From the NCBI RefSeq assembly GCF_002995495.1, contig NZ_PVZV01000008.1:248001-312000 (forward strand): a DNA stretch of 64,000 bases, written 5' to 3'. The position numbers were made by a program, and so were the translations under genes. This DNA is from Actinocorallia populi. GTDB taxonomy: Bacteria; Actinomycetota; Actinomycetes; Streptosporangiales; Streptosporangiaceae. Shown one piece after another: positions 1 to 8,426 of the stretch. How positions within the stretch are numbered: the stretch's first letter is position 1; the number at the start of each line of letters is the position of its first letter. The notes beneath the pieces are model-generated. The model was not told the DNA's origin. It saw only the letters and a program-made list of their open reading frames with translations, and did no database searches.

Positions 1-2
1 AG

Positions 3-977
3 CCCGCCGCCACCCTCTACCACTGGGACCTGCCCCGGGAGCTGGAGGAGCGGGGCGGCTGGACCGACCGCGACACCGCCCACCGGTTCGCCGAGTACGC
101 CGCCGTCGTGGCCGAGGAACTGGGCGACCGGGTCCCGACCTGGATCACCCTCAACGAGCCGTGGTGCTCGGCCTTCCTCGGGCACGGCACGGGCGAGCAC
201 GCGCCCGGCCGCCGGGACCCCGAGGCCGTCTTCACCGCGGCCCACCACCTCAACCTGGCGCACGGCCTGGCCGCGCGGCTGCTGCCCGGACGCAGGGGGG
301 TCACCCTCAACCCGCAGGTGCTGCGGGGGCCGGACGCCGCCGCGGTGCGCCGCGCCGACGCCGTCGGCAACGGGGTCTTCTTCGGCCCGCTGCTGTCCGG
401 CGCCTATCCGGAGGAGCTGTTCGCGCACACCGCGCACCTCACCGACTGGTCGTTCGTGCGCGACGGCGACGTGGAGACGATCCACGCCCCGCTGGACTTC
501 CTCGGGGTGAACTACTACACCACGACGGTCGTGGCGCCCGGCGGCACCGGCCGGGCGGACTTCCCCGGCTGCGAGGACCTGGCGTTCTCGGCCGAGCCGG
601 GGCCGGTCACCGACATGGGGTGGACGATCGAGCCGTCCGGCCTGACCGAGCTGCTGCTGCGGCTGTCGCGGGAGTACCCGGGCCTGCCGCTGGTGATCAC
701 CGAGAACGGGGCGGCGTTCCCCGAACCCGTCCGCGACGAGGGGCGGATCGGCTACCTGCACGGCCACCTCGGCGCGGTCCTGGACGCGATCGAGGCGGGC
801 GCGGACGTCCGCGGATACTACGTGTGGTCCCTGCTGGACAACTTCGAGTGGGCCTTCGGCTACGGAAAGCGGTTCGGCATCATCCACGTCGACTACGAGA
901 CCCAGCGCCGCACCTGGAAGGACAGCGCCCGCTGGTACCGCGACGTGGCGGCATCCGCAACCCTGCCGGACGCCTGA
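3..977 (+). CDS. GH1 family beta-glucosidase, 5' end missing
   Basis: C-terminal part (324 residues) of a glycoside hydrolase family 1 beta-glucosidase; the reading frame is already open at base 3, so the N-terminus lies off the left edge. The first visible residues (ATLYHWDLP) match the conserved GH1 strand before the helix. The acid/base motif TLNEPW is near base 150 and the nucleophile motif ITENG near base 697, so both catalytic glutamates are present. It should hydrolyse short beta-glucosides such as cellobiose in the cytoplasm. The LacI regulator starts one base after the stop codon, so the two are almost certainly co-transcribed. Family assignment is firm; substrate is inferred. Confidence 0.93.
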   Translation, partial: PAATLYHWDLPRELEERGGWTDRDTAHRFAEYAAVVAEELGDRVPTWITLNEPWCSAFLGHGTGEHAPGRRDPEAVFTAAHHLNLAHGLAARLLPGRRGVTLNPQVLRGPDAAAVRRADAVGNGVFFGPLLSGAYPEELFAHTAHLTDWSFVRDGDVETIHAPLDFLGVNYYTTTVVAPGGTGRADFPGCEDLAFSAEPGPVTDMGWTIEPSGLTELLLRLSREYPGLPLVITENGAAFPEPVRDEGRIGYLHGHLGAVLDAIEAGADVRGYYVWSLLDNFEWAFGYGKRFGIIHVDYETQRRTWKDSARWYRDVAASATLPDA

Positions 978-978
978 C

Positions 979-2019
979 ATGAGCGAGAAGAGGCGGAAGA
1001 AGAGCCCGGTCAAGATCACGGATGTGGCGCGGCGGGCGGGGGTGTCGCCCAGCACGGTCTCCTACGTGCTGTCGGGCAAGCGGACCATCTCCGAGGAGAC
1101 CCGGCGGCGCGTCCAGGAGAGCATCGAGGAGCTCGGCTACCAGCCGCACGCCGGGGCGCGGGCGCTGGCCAGCAGCCGCTCGAACGTGCTGGCGCTGATG
1201 CTGCCGCTGCGCCCGGGCATCCACGTCCCGGTCGTCATGCAGTTCGCCGCCTCGGTGGTGACCGAGGCGCGCCGGCACGACCACGACGTCCTGCTCCTCA
1301 CCCAGGAGGAGGGCGTCGCGGGACTGCGCCGGGTCGCCGGCAGCGCCCTGGCGGACGCGCTGATCGTGATGGACGTCCAGCTGCACGACGAGCGGGTGCC
1401 GCTGCTGCGGGAGCTGGACCGGCCGTCGGTGCTCATCGGCTTTCCCGCCGAGCCGTCCGGGCTGACCTGCATCGACCTGGACTTCCGGGCGGCGGGCGCG
1501 GCGTGCGTCGACCACCTGGCGGCGCTCGGCCACCGCTGCGTCGACCTCGTCGGCTCGCCGCCCGAGGTCTACCGGCGGGGGACGGGTTTCGCCCAGCGGG
1601 TGATCGAGGGCTTCCAGGAGTCCTGCGCCGCGCACGGGATCGAGTCGACGATCCACCCGTGCGAGGCCACCCCGGAGGCCGCGCGCGCCGTGGCCGAGCG
1701 GCTGCTGGCCCTGCACCCCGGCCTCACCGCGGTGGTGGTGCACAACGAGCCGCTGGTGGAGCCGCTGGTCGCGGCCTTCGCGGACCTGGGCCTGCGGGTG
1801 CCGCAGGACCTCTCCGTGGTCGCGCTGTGCCCGGACGAGATCGCCGAGCGCACCGCGCTGCCGCTGACCTCCGTGGCCATCGAGGCCCACGAGGTCGGCA
1901 CCCGCGCGGTCGACCTCCTCATGGCCAAGCTGGACGGCCTCGACGTCCCCGAGGCCACCCTCCTGCCGCCCCGGCTGACGGCGAGGGCCAGCACGGCCCC
2001 TCCCGGCCGCAGGGGCTGA
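979..2019 (+). CDS. LacI family transcriptional regulator
   Basis: A 346-residue repressor. The N-terminal LacI helix-turn-helix (KITDVARRAGVSPSTVSYVL, residues about 11-30) and hinge region are followed by a periplasmic-binding-protein-like effector domain. The ATG lies one base beyond the beta-glucosidase stop, so translation is probably coupled. By context it should control beta-glucoside or cello-oligosaccharide use, like CebR or BglR regulators. The upstream promoter that it would bind is outside the window, so no operator can be shown. Confidence 0.93.
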   Translation: MSEKRRKKSPVKITDVARRAGVSPSTVSYVLSGKRTISEETRRRVQESIEELGYQPHAGARALASSRSNVLALMLPLRPGIHVPVVMQFAASVVTEARRHDHDVLLLTQEEGVAGLRRVAGSALADALIVMDVQLHDERVPLLRELDRPSVLIGFPAEPSGLTCIDLDFRAAGAACVDHLAALGHRCVDLVGSPPEVYRRGTGFAQRVIEGFQESCAAHGIESTIHPCEATPEAARAVAERLLALHPGLTAVVVHNEPLVEPLVAAFADLGLRVPQDLSVVALCPDEIAERTALPLTSVAIEAHEVGTRAVDLLMAKLDGLDVPEATLLPPRLTARASTAPPGRRG

Positions 2020-2136
2020 GAGAGCGGAGGCGCCGTACCGGGAGGGGTGCCCGGTACGGCGTCTCCGGCGTGCCGTGTCCTTCACGCGATGGATAATCCG
2101 GTTTCCTCACTGCGATCTTCACGCAAGACTGGGGCG

Positions 2137-4710
2137 ATGACCGAACTGCGGCTGCCCGAGATGGGCCTCGTGTTGCTGATCGGAGTGTCGGGGTCGGGCA
2201 AGTCCCACTTCGCGGCCCGGCATTTCAAGCCGAGCCAGGTGGTCTCCTCCGACCGCTGCAGGCTGGTCGTCTCCGACGACGAGAACGACCAGTCGGCGAC
2301 GGGCGACGCCTTCGACCTGCTGCACCACATCGTGGCGACGCGGTTGCGGCGGGGACTCCTCACGGTGGTGGACGCCACGAACGTCCAGCCGAAGTCCCGC
2401 GAGGCGCTGCTGCGGATCGCCAGGGACCACGACGTGCTCTGCGTGGGCATCGTCCTGGACGTGCCGGAGGCGCTGGCCAAGGCGCGCAACGCGCTGCGGC
2501 CCGAGCGGCAGCTGCCCGACCACGTCATCCCCCGGCAGCGGCGCGAGCTGCGCCGCGGGATGCGCGGGATCGGCCGCGAGTTCAAACGCCACTACGTGCT
2601 GGGCGACGAGGCCGAGATCGACGCGGTGAGCATCGTCTACGAGAAGTCGTGGACGGACAAGCGCGAACTCACCGGCCCGTTCGACCTCATCGGCGACGTC
2701 CACGGCTGCCGGGCCGAACTGGAGGCCCTGCTCGCCGAACTGGGGTACGAGCTGCGCCGCGACGAGCAGGGCCGGCCGGTCGGCGCGCACCACCCGTCCC
2801 GCCAGGCCGTCTTCCTCGGCGACCTCGTCGACCGGGGCCCCGACACGCCGGGTGTGCTGCGGCTGGCGATGGGAATGGTCCGCGACGGCGATGCCCTGTG
2901 CATCCCGGGCAACCACGAGAACAAGCTGCTGCGCGCCCTGCGAGGGCGCAAGGTGACCGTCTCGCACGGCCTCGCCGAGTCGCTGGAGCAGCTGGAGGCC
3001 GAGACCGAGGAGTTCCGCCGCGAGGCCGTGCGGTTCATGGACGGTCTCATCAGCCACTACGTCCTGGACGGAGGGCGGCTCGTCGTCGCGCACGCCGGGC
3101 TCAAGGAGGAGTACCACGGCCGTGCCTCCGGCCGGGTGCGCTCGTTCGCGCTGTACGGCGAGACGACGGGGGAGACCGACGAGTACGGCCTGCCCGTCCG
3201 CTACCCGTGGGCCGGCGAGTACAGGGGCAAGGCCATGGTCGTCTACGGCCACACCCCTGTGCCGGGCCCCGAGTGGACCAACAACACCCTGTGCGTCGAC
3301 ACCGGCGTGGTCTTCGGCGGCAGGCTCACCGCGCTGCGCTACCCGGAGAAGGAACTGGTCTCCGTCCCCGCCGAGCGGGTCTGGTACGAGCCGGTCAAGC
3401 CGCTCCTCGCGGCGGAGCAGGAGTCCCAGGAGGGCGCGCACCGGGAGATCGACACCCTGCGCGTCACGGACGTGCTGGGCTCCGGCGGGGTGGAGACCGC
3501 GCTGATGGGCCGGGTCGCCGTGCGCGAGGAGAACGCGATGGCGGCGCTGGAGGTGATGAGCCGGTTCGCGGTGGACCCGCGCTGGCTGGTCTACCTTCCC
3601 CCGACCATGGCCCCCGTGGCGACGTCCGGCCTGGAGCACTACCTGGAGCACCCGGCTGAGGCGTTCTCCGCCTACCGCGCGCAGGGGGCCCGCCACGTGG
3701 TCTGCGAGGAGAAGCACATGGGCTCCCGCGCGGTCGTGGTCGTCTGCCGGGACGAGGAGGCCGCCCGCGCGCGGTTCGGTGTCGACGACGGCTCCACGGG
3801 CGCCGTCCACACCCGGACGGGCCGCGCGTTCTTCTCCTCCGGCGACATCACCGAGGAGTTCCTCGCCCGGGTCCGCACGGCGGTGACGAAGGCCGGCCTG
3901 TGGGCGGAGCTCGACACCTCGTGGCTGGTCCTGGACTGCGAGCTGCTGCCGTGGTCGGCCAAGGCGGAGGAGCTCCTGCGCGTGCAGTACGCGGCGACCG
4001 GCGCCGCCGCGCGCACCGCCCTGCCCGCCGCGGTGTCGCTCCTGGAGCGGGCGAAGGCCCGCGGCCTGGAGGTGGACCCGCTCCTGGAGCGGGTCACGGG
4101 CAGGGAGCGCAACGCCGCGCTCTTCAGCGACGCCTACGCCCGCTACTGCTGGCCCACCGACGGCCTGGACGGGGTGCGGCTGGCGCCCTTCCAGCTGCTG
4201 GCCACCGAGGGCCGCTCCCACGTGGACGGGATCGCCGACCACCGCGCCCACCTGGAGCTGGCCGACCGCCTGGCCGCGGCCGACCCGTCGGGACTGGTCC
4301 GGCCCACCGCGGCGCGTTTCGTGGACCTGGCCGACCCGGCCTCGGAGGCGGCCGCCACCGAGTGGTGGCTGTCCCTGACCGAGGCGGGCGGCGAGGGCAT
4401 GGTCGTCAAGCCGCTGGACGCCGCGCCCGCCACGGGACCGGACCGCCGGGACCTCGTCCAGCCGGGCCTGAAGGTGCGGGGCCGCGAGTACCTGCGCATC
4501 ATCTACGGCCCCGACTACACCGACCCGCACCAGCTGGTCCGGCTGCGGGACCGCTTCCTCGGCCGCAAGCGCTCCCTGGCGCTGCGCGAGTACGCGCTGG
4601 GCGTCGAGTCCCTGGCCCGCCTGGCCGGGGGGGACCCGCTCTGGCGGGTGCACCAGGCGGTCTTCGCGGTGCTGGCGCTGGAGTCCGAGCCGGTCGACCC
4701 CCGGCTCTGA
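2137..4710 (+). CDS. pnkp: Polynucleotide kinase-phosphatase-ligase (Pnkp), RNA repair
   Basis: An 857-residue three-domain RNA end-healing and sealing enzyme, close in size to Clostridium thermocellum Pnkp. The N-terminal kinase has a P-loop (GVSGSGKS, residues 16-23). The central calcineurin-like phosphatase has GDVHG near residue 187, then GDLVDRG and GNHEN. The C-terminal nucleotidyltransferase has the motif-I lysine in KHMG (Lys526). The family heals 2',3'-cyclic phosphate and 5'-OH breaks; bacterial Pnkp usually works with the 2'-O-methyltransferase Hen1, normally encoded next door. No hen1 is visible on either side. I chose ATG 2137; in-frame starts at 2047 (GTG) and 2089 (ATG) would add only non-conserved residues. 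A strong hairpin terminator follows. Confidence 0.93.
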   Translation: MTELRLPEMGLVLLIGVSGSGKSHFAARHFKPSQVVSSDRCRLVVSDDENDQSATGDAFDLLHHIVATRLRRGLLTVVDATNVQPKSREALLRIARDHDVLCVGIVLDVPEALAKARNALRPERQLPDHVIPRQRRELRRGMRGIGREFKRHYVLGDEAEIDAVSIVYEKSWTDKRELTGPFDLIGDVHGCRAELEALLAELGYELRRDEQGRPVGAHHPSRQAVFLGDLVDRGPDTPGVLRLAMGMVRDGDALCIPGNHENKLLRALRGRKVTVSHGLAESLEQLEAETEEFRREAVRFMDGLISHYVLDGGRLVVAHAGLKEEYHGRASGRVRSFALYGETTGETDEYGLPVRYPWAGEYRGKAMVVYGHTPVPGPEWTNNTLCVDTGVVFGGRLTALRYPEKELVSVPAERVWYEPVKPLLAAEQESQEGAHREIDTLRVTDVLGSGGVETALMGRVAVREENAMAALEVMSRFAVDPRWLVYLPPTMAPVATSGLEHYLEHPAEAFSAYRAQGARHVVCEEKHMGSRAVVVVCRDEEAARARFGVDDGSTGAVHTRTGRAFFSSGDITEEFLARVRTAVTKAGLWAELDTSWLVLDCELLPWSAKAEELLRVQYAATGAAARTALPAAVSLLERAKARGLEVDPLLERVTGRERNAALFSDAYARYCWPTDGLDGVRLAPFQLLATEGRSHVDGIADHRAHLELADRLAAADPSGLVRPTAARFVDLADPASEAAATEWWLSLTEAGGEGMVVKPLDAAPATGPDRRDLVQPGLKVRGREYLRIIYGPDYTDPHQLVRLRDRFLGRKRSLALREYALGVESLARLAGGDPLWRVHQAVFAVLALESEPVDPRL

Positions 4711-4724
4711 GCCCGGGAACGCCG

Positions 4725-4752
4725 GAGGGCGGCGCCGCAAGGCGCCGCCCTC
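4725..4752 (+). terminator. Hairpin terminator after pnkp
   Basis: A perfect 12-bp stem (GAGGGCGGCGCC and its complement) closes a GCAA tetraloop 14 bases after the Pnkp stop codon. There is no U-tract, which is common in high-GC actinomycetes. It sits between convergent genes, so it may end transcription from both sides. Confidence 0.75.
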
Positions 4753-4798
4753 GTGCCGCCGGATCCGGGGGGACCGGGGCAACCCGGTCTACCGGGGA

Positions 4799-5068
4799 TC
4801 AGGTCGAGAAGAGCATGCCGAAGAGGCTGCCGCCGTGGTGGCGGGGGTGGTGGTGGTGGACCACCTGCTGCGCGGGCGGGGCCGCCCAGCCGGGCGCGGC
4901 GGCCGGCGGCGGGGGGGTCGCCTGGCGCCACTGGCTCTCGATCCGGGCGAGGGTCTCCAGCTCGCCGTAGTCGAGGAAGATCCCGCGACACATCTCGCAC
5001 TGTTCGATGTGGACCCCGTTACGGTCGAAGGTCCGCATCGTGCCACGACACTTCGGGCACTGAAGCAT
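4799..5068 (-). CDS. Small zinc-ribbon (zf-TFIIB type) protein
   Basis: An 89-residue protein with two CxxC knuckles (CPKC at residues 4-7 and CEMC at 24-27) in the zf-TFIIB arrangement, including the family's C-terminal pattern CRGIFLDYGELE. A proline/alanine-rich linker leads to a histidine-rich tail (HHHHPRHH) that may bind metal. ATG 5068 is preferred because it has a GGTGG ribosome-binding site just upstream and starts right before the first knuckle; a longer frame begins at 5122. Function of this family is not established; a nucleic-acid or metal-binding role is plausible. Confidence 0.85.
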   Translation of the reverse strand: MLQCPKCRGTMRTFDRNGVHIEQCEMCRGIFLDYGELETLARIESQWRQATPPPPAAAPGWAAPPAQQVVHHHHPRHHGGSLFGMLFST

Positions 5069-5131
5069 TTCCGCCACCTTTCCAGCACGGCTCCGGCCGT
5101 GGCAGGAGTTTTTTGTTGGCACCCTACGCCA

Positions 5132-5986
5132 TCAACATGGGGCGAGGCTGCCAATACGGTCACACGTGTCGATAAGGGCTGTCTCGTACTCGTCGAGCGG
5201 CCGGTTCTCGTCCACAGCATGTGAGACGCAGCGGGCGGCCGTTTGGATCGCCAGAGCGCGGGCCGGAATGTCGAGTCTGTCCCAGGGGTCGCCGGTCAGG
5301 GCCGCCCCGCCGTGCCCGCGGTAGGCGTCCAGGAAGCGGGACCAGATCTCCGGCGCCAGGACGCCCGAGGCGAAGAACGCGGCAGGGCGGGCCAGGTCCC
5401 AGACCGGGTCGCCCCGGCCGAGGTCGTCCAGGTCGATCAGCCGCCAGGCGCCGTCGTGCCGGACCAGCTGGCCCAGGTGGAAGTCGCCGTGGACCAGCCG
5501 GGCGGGGCCGTCCGGTTCCAGGACCGGCGGCAGGGCGGCGTAGGCGCGCCGGACGACCGGGGTGGCGGGGTGGTCGGCGGGCAGGTCCCTGGCCAGGACC
5601 TCGTGGACCCGGATCGGCGCCCGCTGCCGCGGCAGCCCGGGGGGCAGCGGCCGGGAGTGCAGCTCGGCCAGCAGCCGGGCGGCCTCCTCCCAGGGCACGG
5701 CCGCCGGGTCGGCGGGGTCGACCGGCAGCCCGGCGGGCCAGACCGACACCAGGCGGCCGGAGATCCGGCGCACCGGCCCCAGCGGGGCCAGCAGGAGGTC
5801 GGGATGGGCGGCGGCGACCGCGACCCGGGCCTGCAGGCCGGTGGTCCCGGCCCGGTGGGACTTGACGACGATCTCGCCGACACGCATCACCAGGACGTCG
5901 TGCCGCTGGTAGAGAATGGCGGGATCGCCGACCCCGCCCGCGTCCCGGGCCACTTCGGTGAGTAGTTCCCGCACCCCTCCAGTCAA
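5132..5986 (-). CDS. Phosphotransferase, APH (aminoglycoside/choline kinase-like) family
   Basis: A 284-residue kinase-fold protein. The catalytic loop HGDFHLGQL and the metal-binding segment IDLDDLGRGDP are both intact, as in the APH family, and an ATP-lysine is likely in EIVVKSH near residue 40. Chromosomal actinomycete members usually act on small-molecule metabolites rather than giving drug resistance, so a resistance role is not claimed. It is divergent from psd; the shared intergenic region holds an inverted repeat. Confidence 0.85.
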   Translation of the reverse strand: MTGGVRELLTEVARDAGGVGDPAILYQRHDVLVMRVGEIVVKSHRAGTTGLQARVAVAAAHPDLLLAPLGPVRRISGRLVSVWPAGLPVDPADPAAVPWEEAARLLAELHSRPLPPGLPRQRAPIRVHEVLARDLPADHPATPVVRRAYAALPPVLEPDGPARLVHGDFHLGQLVRHDGAWRLIDLDDLGRGDPVWDLARPAAFFASGVLAPEIWSRFLDAYRGHGGAALTGDPWDRLDIPARALAIQTAARCVSHAVDENRPLDEYETALIDTCDRIGSLAPC

Positions 5987-6046
5987 TCATTCCGCCGTAT
6001 ACCGTGAAGGGAACACCTCGGAATCCAGGTGAATGGCAAACGAGTC

Positions 6047-6073
6047 ATGACACACTGGGGCCGACTGTGTCAT
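6047..6073. promoter_or_regulatory. Inverted repeat, candidate operator
   Basis: A perfect 8-bp inverted repeat, ATGACACA and TGTGTCAT, separated by 11 bases, in the region between the divergent phosphotransferase gene and psd. A second, weaker pair (AGTGATC at 6090-6096 and GATCACT at 6111-6117) follows. The size and symmetry suit a dimeric regulator; the protein is unknown. Confidence 0.45.
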
Positions 6074-6196
6074 ATCGTAACCGGGGGGTAGTGATCGACT
6101 ACTGTGAGTGGATCACTCGCGGGCGCGCTGGTGTGACGGTCGTCTCGCTGAGTAAGCTCCCCCGAACCGTTCCTCTGCCTAGGAGTTGAAGAGATA

Positions 6197-6838
6197 GTGC
6201 CCGGTCGTCGTGAACCGGAGGGCGCGGCCCTGGCCATCGCCCGCGGTGCCGGACCCTGGCTGGTCCCCGGGCTCGCCGGAGCGGCGGGCGCCGTTCTGCT
6301 GAGCCGGAAGTCGCGGTACCGCGCCCTGGTGGGCACCGCCGCGGCGGCCACCGCCGCGGGCCTGACCTGGTTCTTCCGTGACCCGCCCCGCCATGGCACC
6401 GGCCGGGTGCTGTCCGGAGCCGACGGGAAGGTGCAGAGCATCGACCCCTGGCCCGACGGGCGGACCCGGGTGGCGGTCTTCATGAGCCCCCTGGACGTGC
6501 ACGTCAACCGGGCGCCCATGGCCGGCAAGATCCTCTCCGTCGAGCACGTCGCGGGCGGCCACGTCCCGGCGTTCGACAAGGAGAGCGACCGCAACGAGCG
6601 GGTCGTGTGGCGCTTCGAGACCGAGATCGGCGAACTGGAGTGCGTCCAGATCGCCGGGACCGTGGCCCGCCGCATCGTGCCCTACCTGGAGGACGGCGCC
6701 ACGGTGGAGCAGGGCGAACGCCTCGGCCTGATCCGCTTCGGCTCCCGCTTCGATGTTTACCTGCCGCCGGGCGTCCGCCCCGCGGTCGTCGTCGGACAGA
6801 GGACCCGGGCCGGTGAGACGCGACTTGTCAGCGATTGA
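6197..6838 (+). CDS. psd: Phosphatidylserine decarboxylase (short, type II-like)
   Basis: A 213-residue decarboxylase that converts phosphatidylserine to phosphatidylethanolamine at the membrane. The N-terminus carries hydrophobic segments (about residues 17-55) followed by RDPPRHGTG. The self-cleavage site is the Gly-Ser pair in RFGSRFD (Gly182-Ser183); the serine becomes the pyruvoyl cofactor. The GTG start at 6197 is preceded by AGGAG at 6181-6185. The 3' end overlaps pssA by 26 bases, so this is a two-gene PE synthesis operon. Confidence 0.94.
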   Translation: MPGRREPEGAALAIARGAGPWLVPGLAGAAGAVLLSRKSRYRALVGTAAAATAAGLTWFFRDPPRHGTGRVLSGADGKVQSIDPWPDGRTRVAVFMSPLDVHVNRAPMAGKILSVEHVAGGHVPAFDKESDRNERVVWRFETEIGELECVQIAGTVARRIVPYLEDGATVEQGERLGLIRFGSRFDVYLPPGVRPAVVVGQRTRAGETRLVSD

Positions 6839-7670
6839 GCCGGAGGCGGTCCCCACGGAACGGCTCTCCCCCGCGGACTTCCTCACCCTGGGCAACGCGC
6901 TGTGCGGGATCGCGGCGCTGCGCAGCATCATGGTGCAGGGGGACTTCCGGGGCACGGACGAGCACTTCTTCGCCGGGGCCGTCCTCCTCATGCTCATCGG
7001 GGCGATCTGCGACCTCTTCGACGGGCGCATGGCCCGCCGCTGGCGCAGCACCCCCTACGGACCGCACCTGGACAACCTCGCCGACGTGATCACCTTCGGT
7101 CTGGTGCCCGCCGCGATGACCCTGGCCTGGGCCGGGTTCGCCTCCCAGTGGGCGCTGCCCGCGATGGCGGCGGCCGCGGCGTTCTTCCTGGCCATCGTGG
7201 TACGGCTGGCCCGGTACGTCACCGCGGCGCCGGAACCGGGGATCTTCCGCGGCATGCCCGCGCCGTTGTGCGCGTTCACCGTGGTCTCGATCATCGTGCT
7301 GTCGCCGCCGATCCCGGTGGCGCTGGCGGCGATCGCCTGCGTGGCGGCCCTGGCGGTCAGCCGGCTGCCCTTCCCCAAGCCCAGCAGCCGCACGCTCGCC
7401 GGGATGATGGTGGTCTGGGCGGCCGTCGGCGGCCTCTCGGTCGTCGCCTGGGCCGCGGGCATGCCCGGCGGCGGGGAGTGGATGCGCTTCACCGCGGCCA
7501 CCGAGCTGCTGGCCGCCTGCACGATCCCGGTGATCATGCTCAGGCTGCGCCGTGCCATGCGGGTGGCGCACGCCGTCCCGCGCACCCGGCGCCGGACGCT
7601 GCGCCGCCCCCGCAGGGTGAGCGTCCGCCGCCGCCGCGCCGGGGAACGGGTGAAGACCGGCAGGCGCTGA
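6813..7670 (+). CDS. pssA: CDP-diacylglycerol-serine O-phosphatidyltransferase
   Basis: A 285-residue integral membrane CDP-alcohol phosphatidyltransferase that makes phosphatidylserine from CDP-diacylglycerol and serine, the substrate of the upstream Psd. The CDP-alcohol signature is complete: Asp67, DG at 70-71, AR at 74-75, Gly83, Asp87 and Asp91. Several hydrophobic helices follow, then a very arginine-rich C-terminal tail (last 30 residues), probably facing the cytoplasm. GTG 6813 is chosen for its upstream AGAGGA; it lies inside psd. Confidence 0.93.
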   Translation: MRRDLSAIEPEAVPTERLSPADFLTLGNALCGIAALRSIMVQGDFRGTDEHFFAGAVLLMLIGAICDLFDGRMARRWRSTPYGPHLDNLADVITFGLVPAAMTLAWAGFASQWALPAMAAAAAFFLAIVVRLARYVTAAPEPGIFRGMPAPLCAFTVVSIIVLSPPIPVALAAIACVAALAVSRLPFPKPSSRTLAGMMVVWAAVGGLSVVAWAAGMPGGGEWMRFTAATELLAACTIPVIMLRLRRAMRVAHAVPRTRRRTLRRPRRVSVRRRRAGERVKTGRR

Positions 7671-7772
7671 CCCGCCCGCGATCCGCCCGCGTACCGCAGC
7701 AAGCCCCCGCCCCGGCCCTCCCGGCCGGGGCGTCTCTTTTCCCGGAGGCCGACCATCGACGCCATCGCACTG

Positions 7773-8426
7773 GTGGAGGAGCACACGATCTTGTCCGTCG
7801 TGACCGGCTCCCGCGCCTACGGCCTGGACACGGCCGGCAGCGACGTCGACCGCAGAGGCGTCTTCGTCGCCCCCACGGAGCTGTTCTGGCGGCTGGACAA
7901 GCCGCCCACCCATCTGGACGGCCCGCTCCCCGAGCAGTTCTCCTGGGAGGTCGAGCGCTTCTGCGGGCTGGCGCTGGAGGCCAACCCCACCGTCCTGGAA
8001 TGCCTGTGGTCGCCCCTGGTGGAGAAGACCACCCCGCAAGGGGAGGAGCTGCGCGCCCTGCGCCCGGCCTTCCTCTCCCGCAAGGCGCACCGGACGTTCC
8101 TGCGCTACGCCGAACGGCAGTTCCAGCGCGCCACCCCGGCCGACGGCGGCCCGGTCAAGTGGAAGCACGTCATGCACCTGCTGCGCCTGCTGATCTCCGG
8201 CCGGCACCTGGTGGAGACGGGCGACCTCCTCGTGGACGCCACGCCCTACCGGGAGGGCCTTCTGGCCGTCCGGCGGGGCGAGCGGACCTGGGAGGACGTC
8301 GCCGCCTGGCGCGACGAGCTCCTCGCCGGCCTGGACGCCGCCCTGGCCGCGACCCCGCTCCCCGAGGCCCCGGACCGCGCGGCCGTCGAGGAGTTCCTGA
8401 TCTCGGTCCGGAGGAGGGCCCTGTGA
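7773..8426 (+). CDS. Pol-beta-superfamily nucleotidyltransferase (COG3541-like), copy 1
   Basis: A 217-residue predicted nucleotidyltransferase. The signature GSRAYGLDTAGSDVD (residues 12-26) supplies Gly-Ser and the metal-binding pair Asp24 and Asp26, followed by RRGVF. The rest matches the YcgL/COG3541 layout with conserved helices (NPTVLECLWSP, KWKHVMHLLRLL). Its substrate is unknown; relatives have been linked in the literature to RNA repair neighbourhoods. It overlaps copy 2 by four bases, so the pair is translationally coupled and probably acts together. Confidence 0.88.
   Translation: MEEHTILSVVTGSRAYGLDTAGSDVDRRGVFVAPTELFWRLDKPPTHLDGPLPEQFSWEVERFCGLALEANPTVLECLWSPLVEKTTPQGEELRALRPAFLSRKAHRTFLRYAERQFQRATPADGGPVKWKHVMHLLRLLISGRHLVETGDLLVDATPYREGLLAVRRGERTWEDVAAWRDELLAGLDAALAATPLPEAPDRAAVEEFLISVRRRAL

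Noticed and set aside
2119-4782. Long minus-strand ORF antisense to pnkp
   Set aside because: It is a GC-rich frame shadow; its translation is Val/Gly/Arg/Gln-rich with no family motif, while the plus strand has three complete domains.
5132-5986. Aminoglycoside resistance gene
   Set aside because: The kinase fold is shared by many metabolic phosphotransferases, and no resistance context or specific motif is present.
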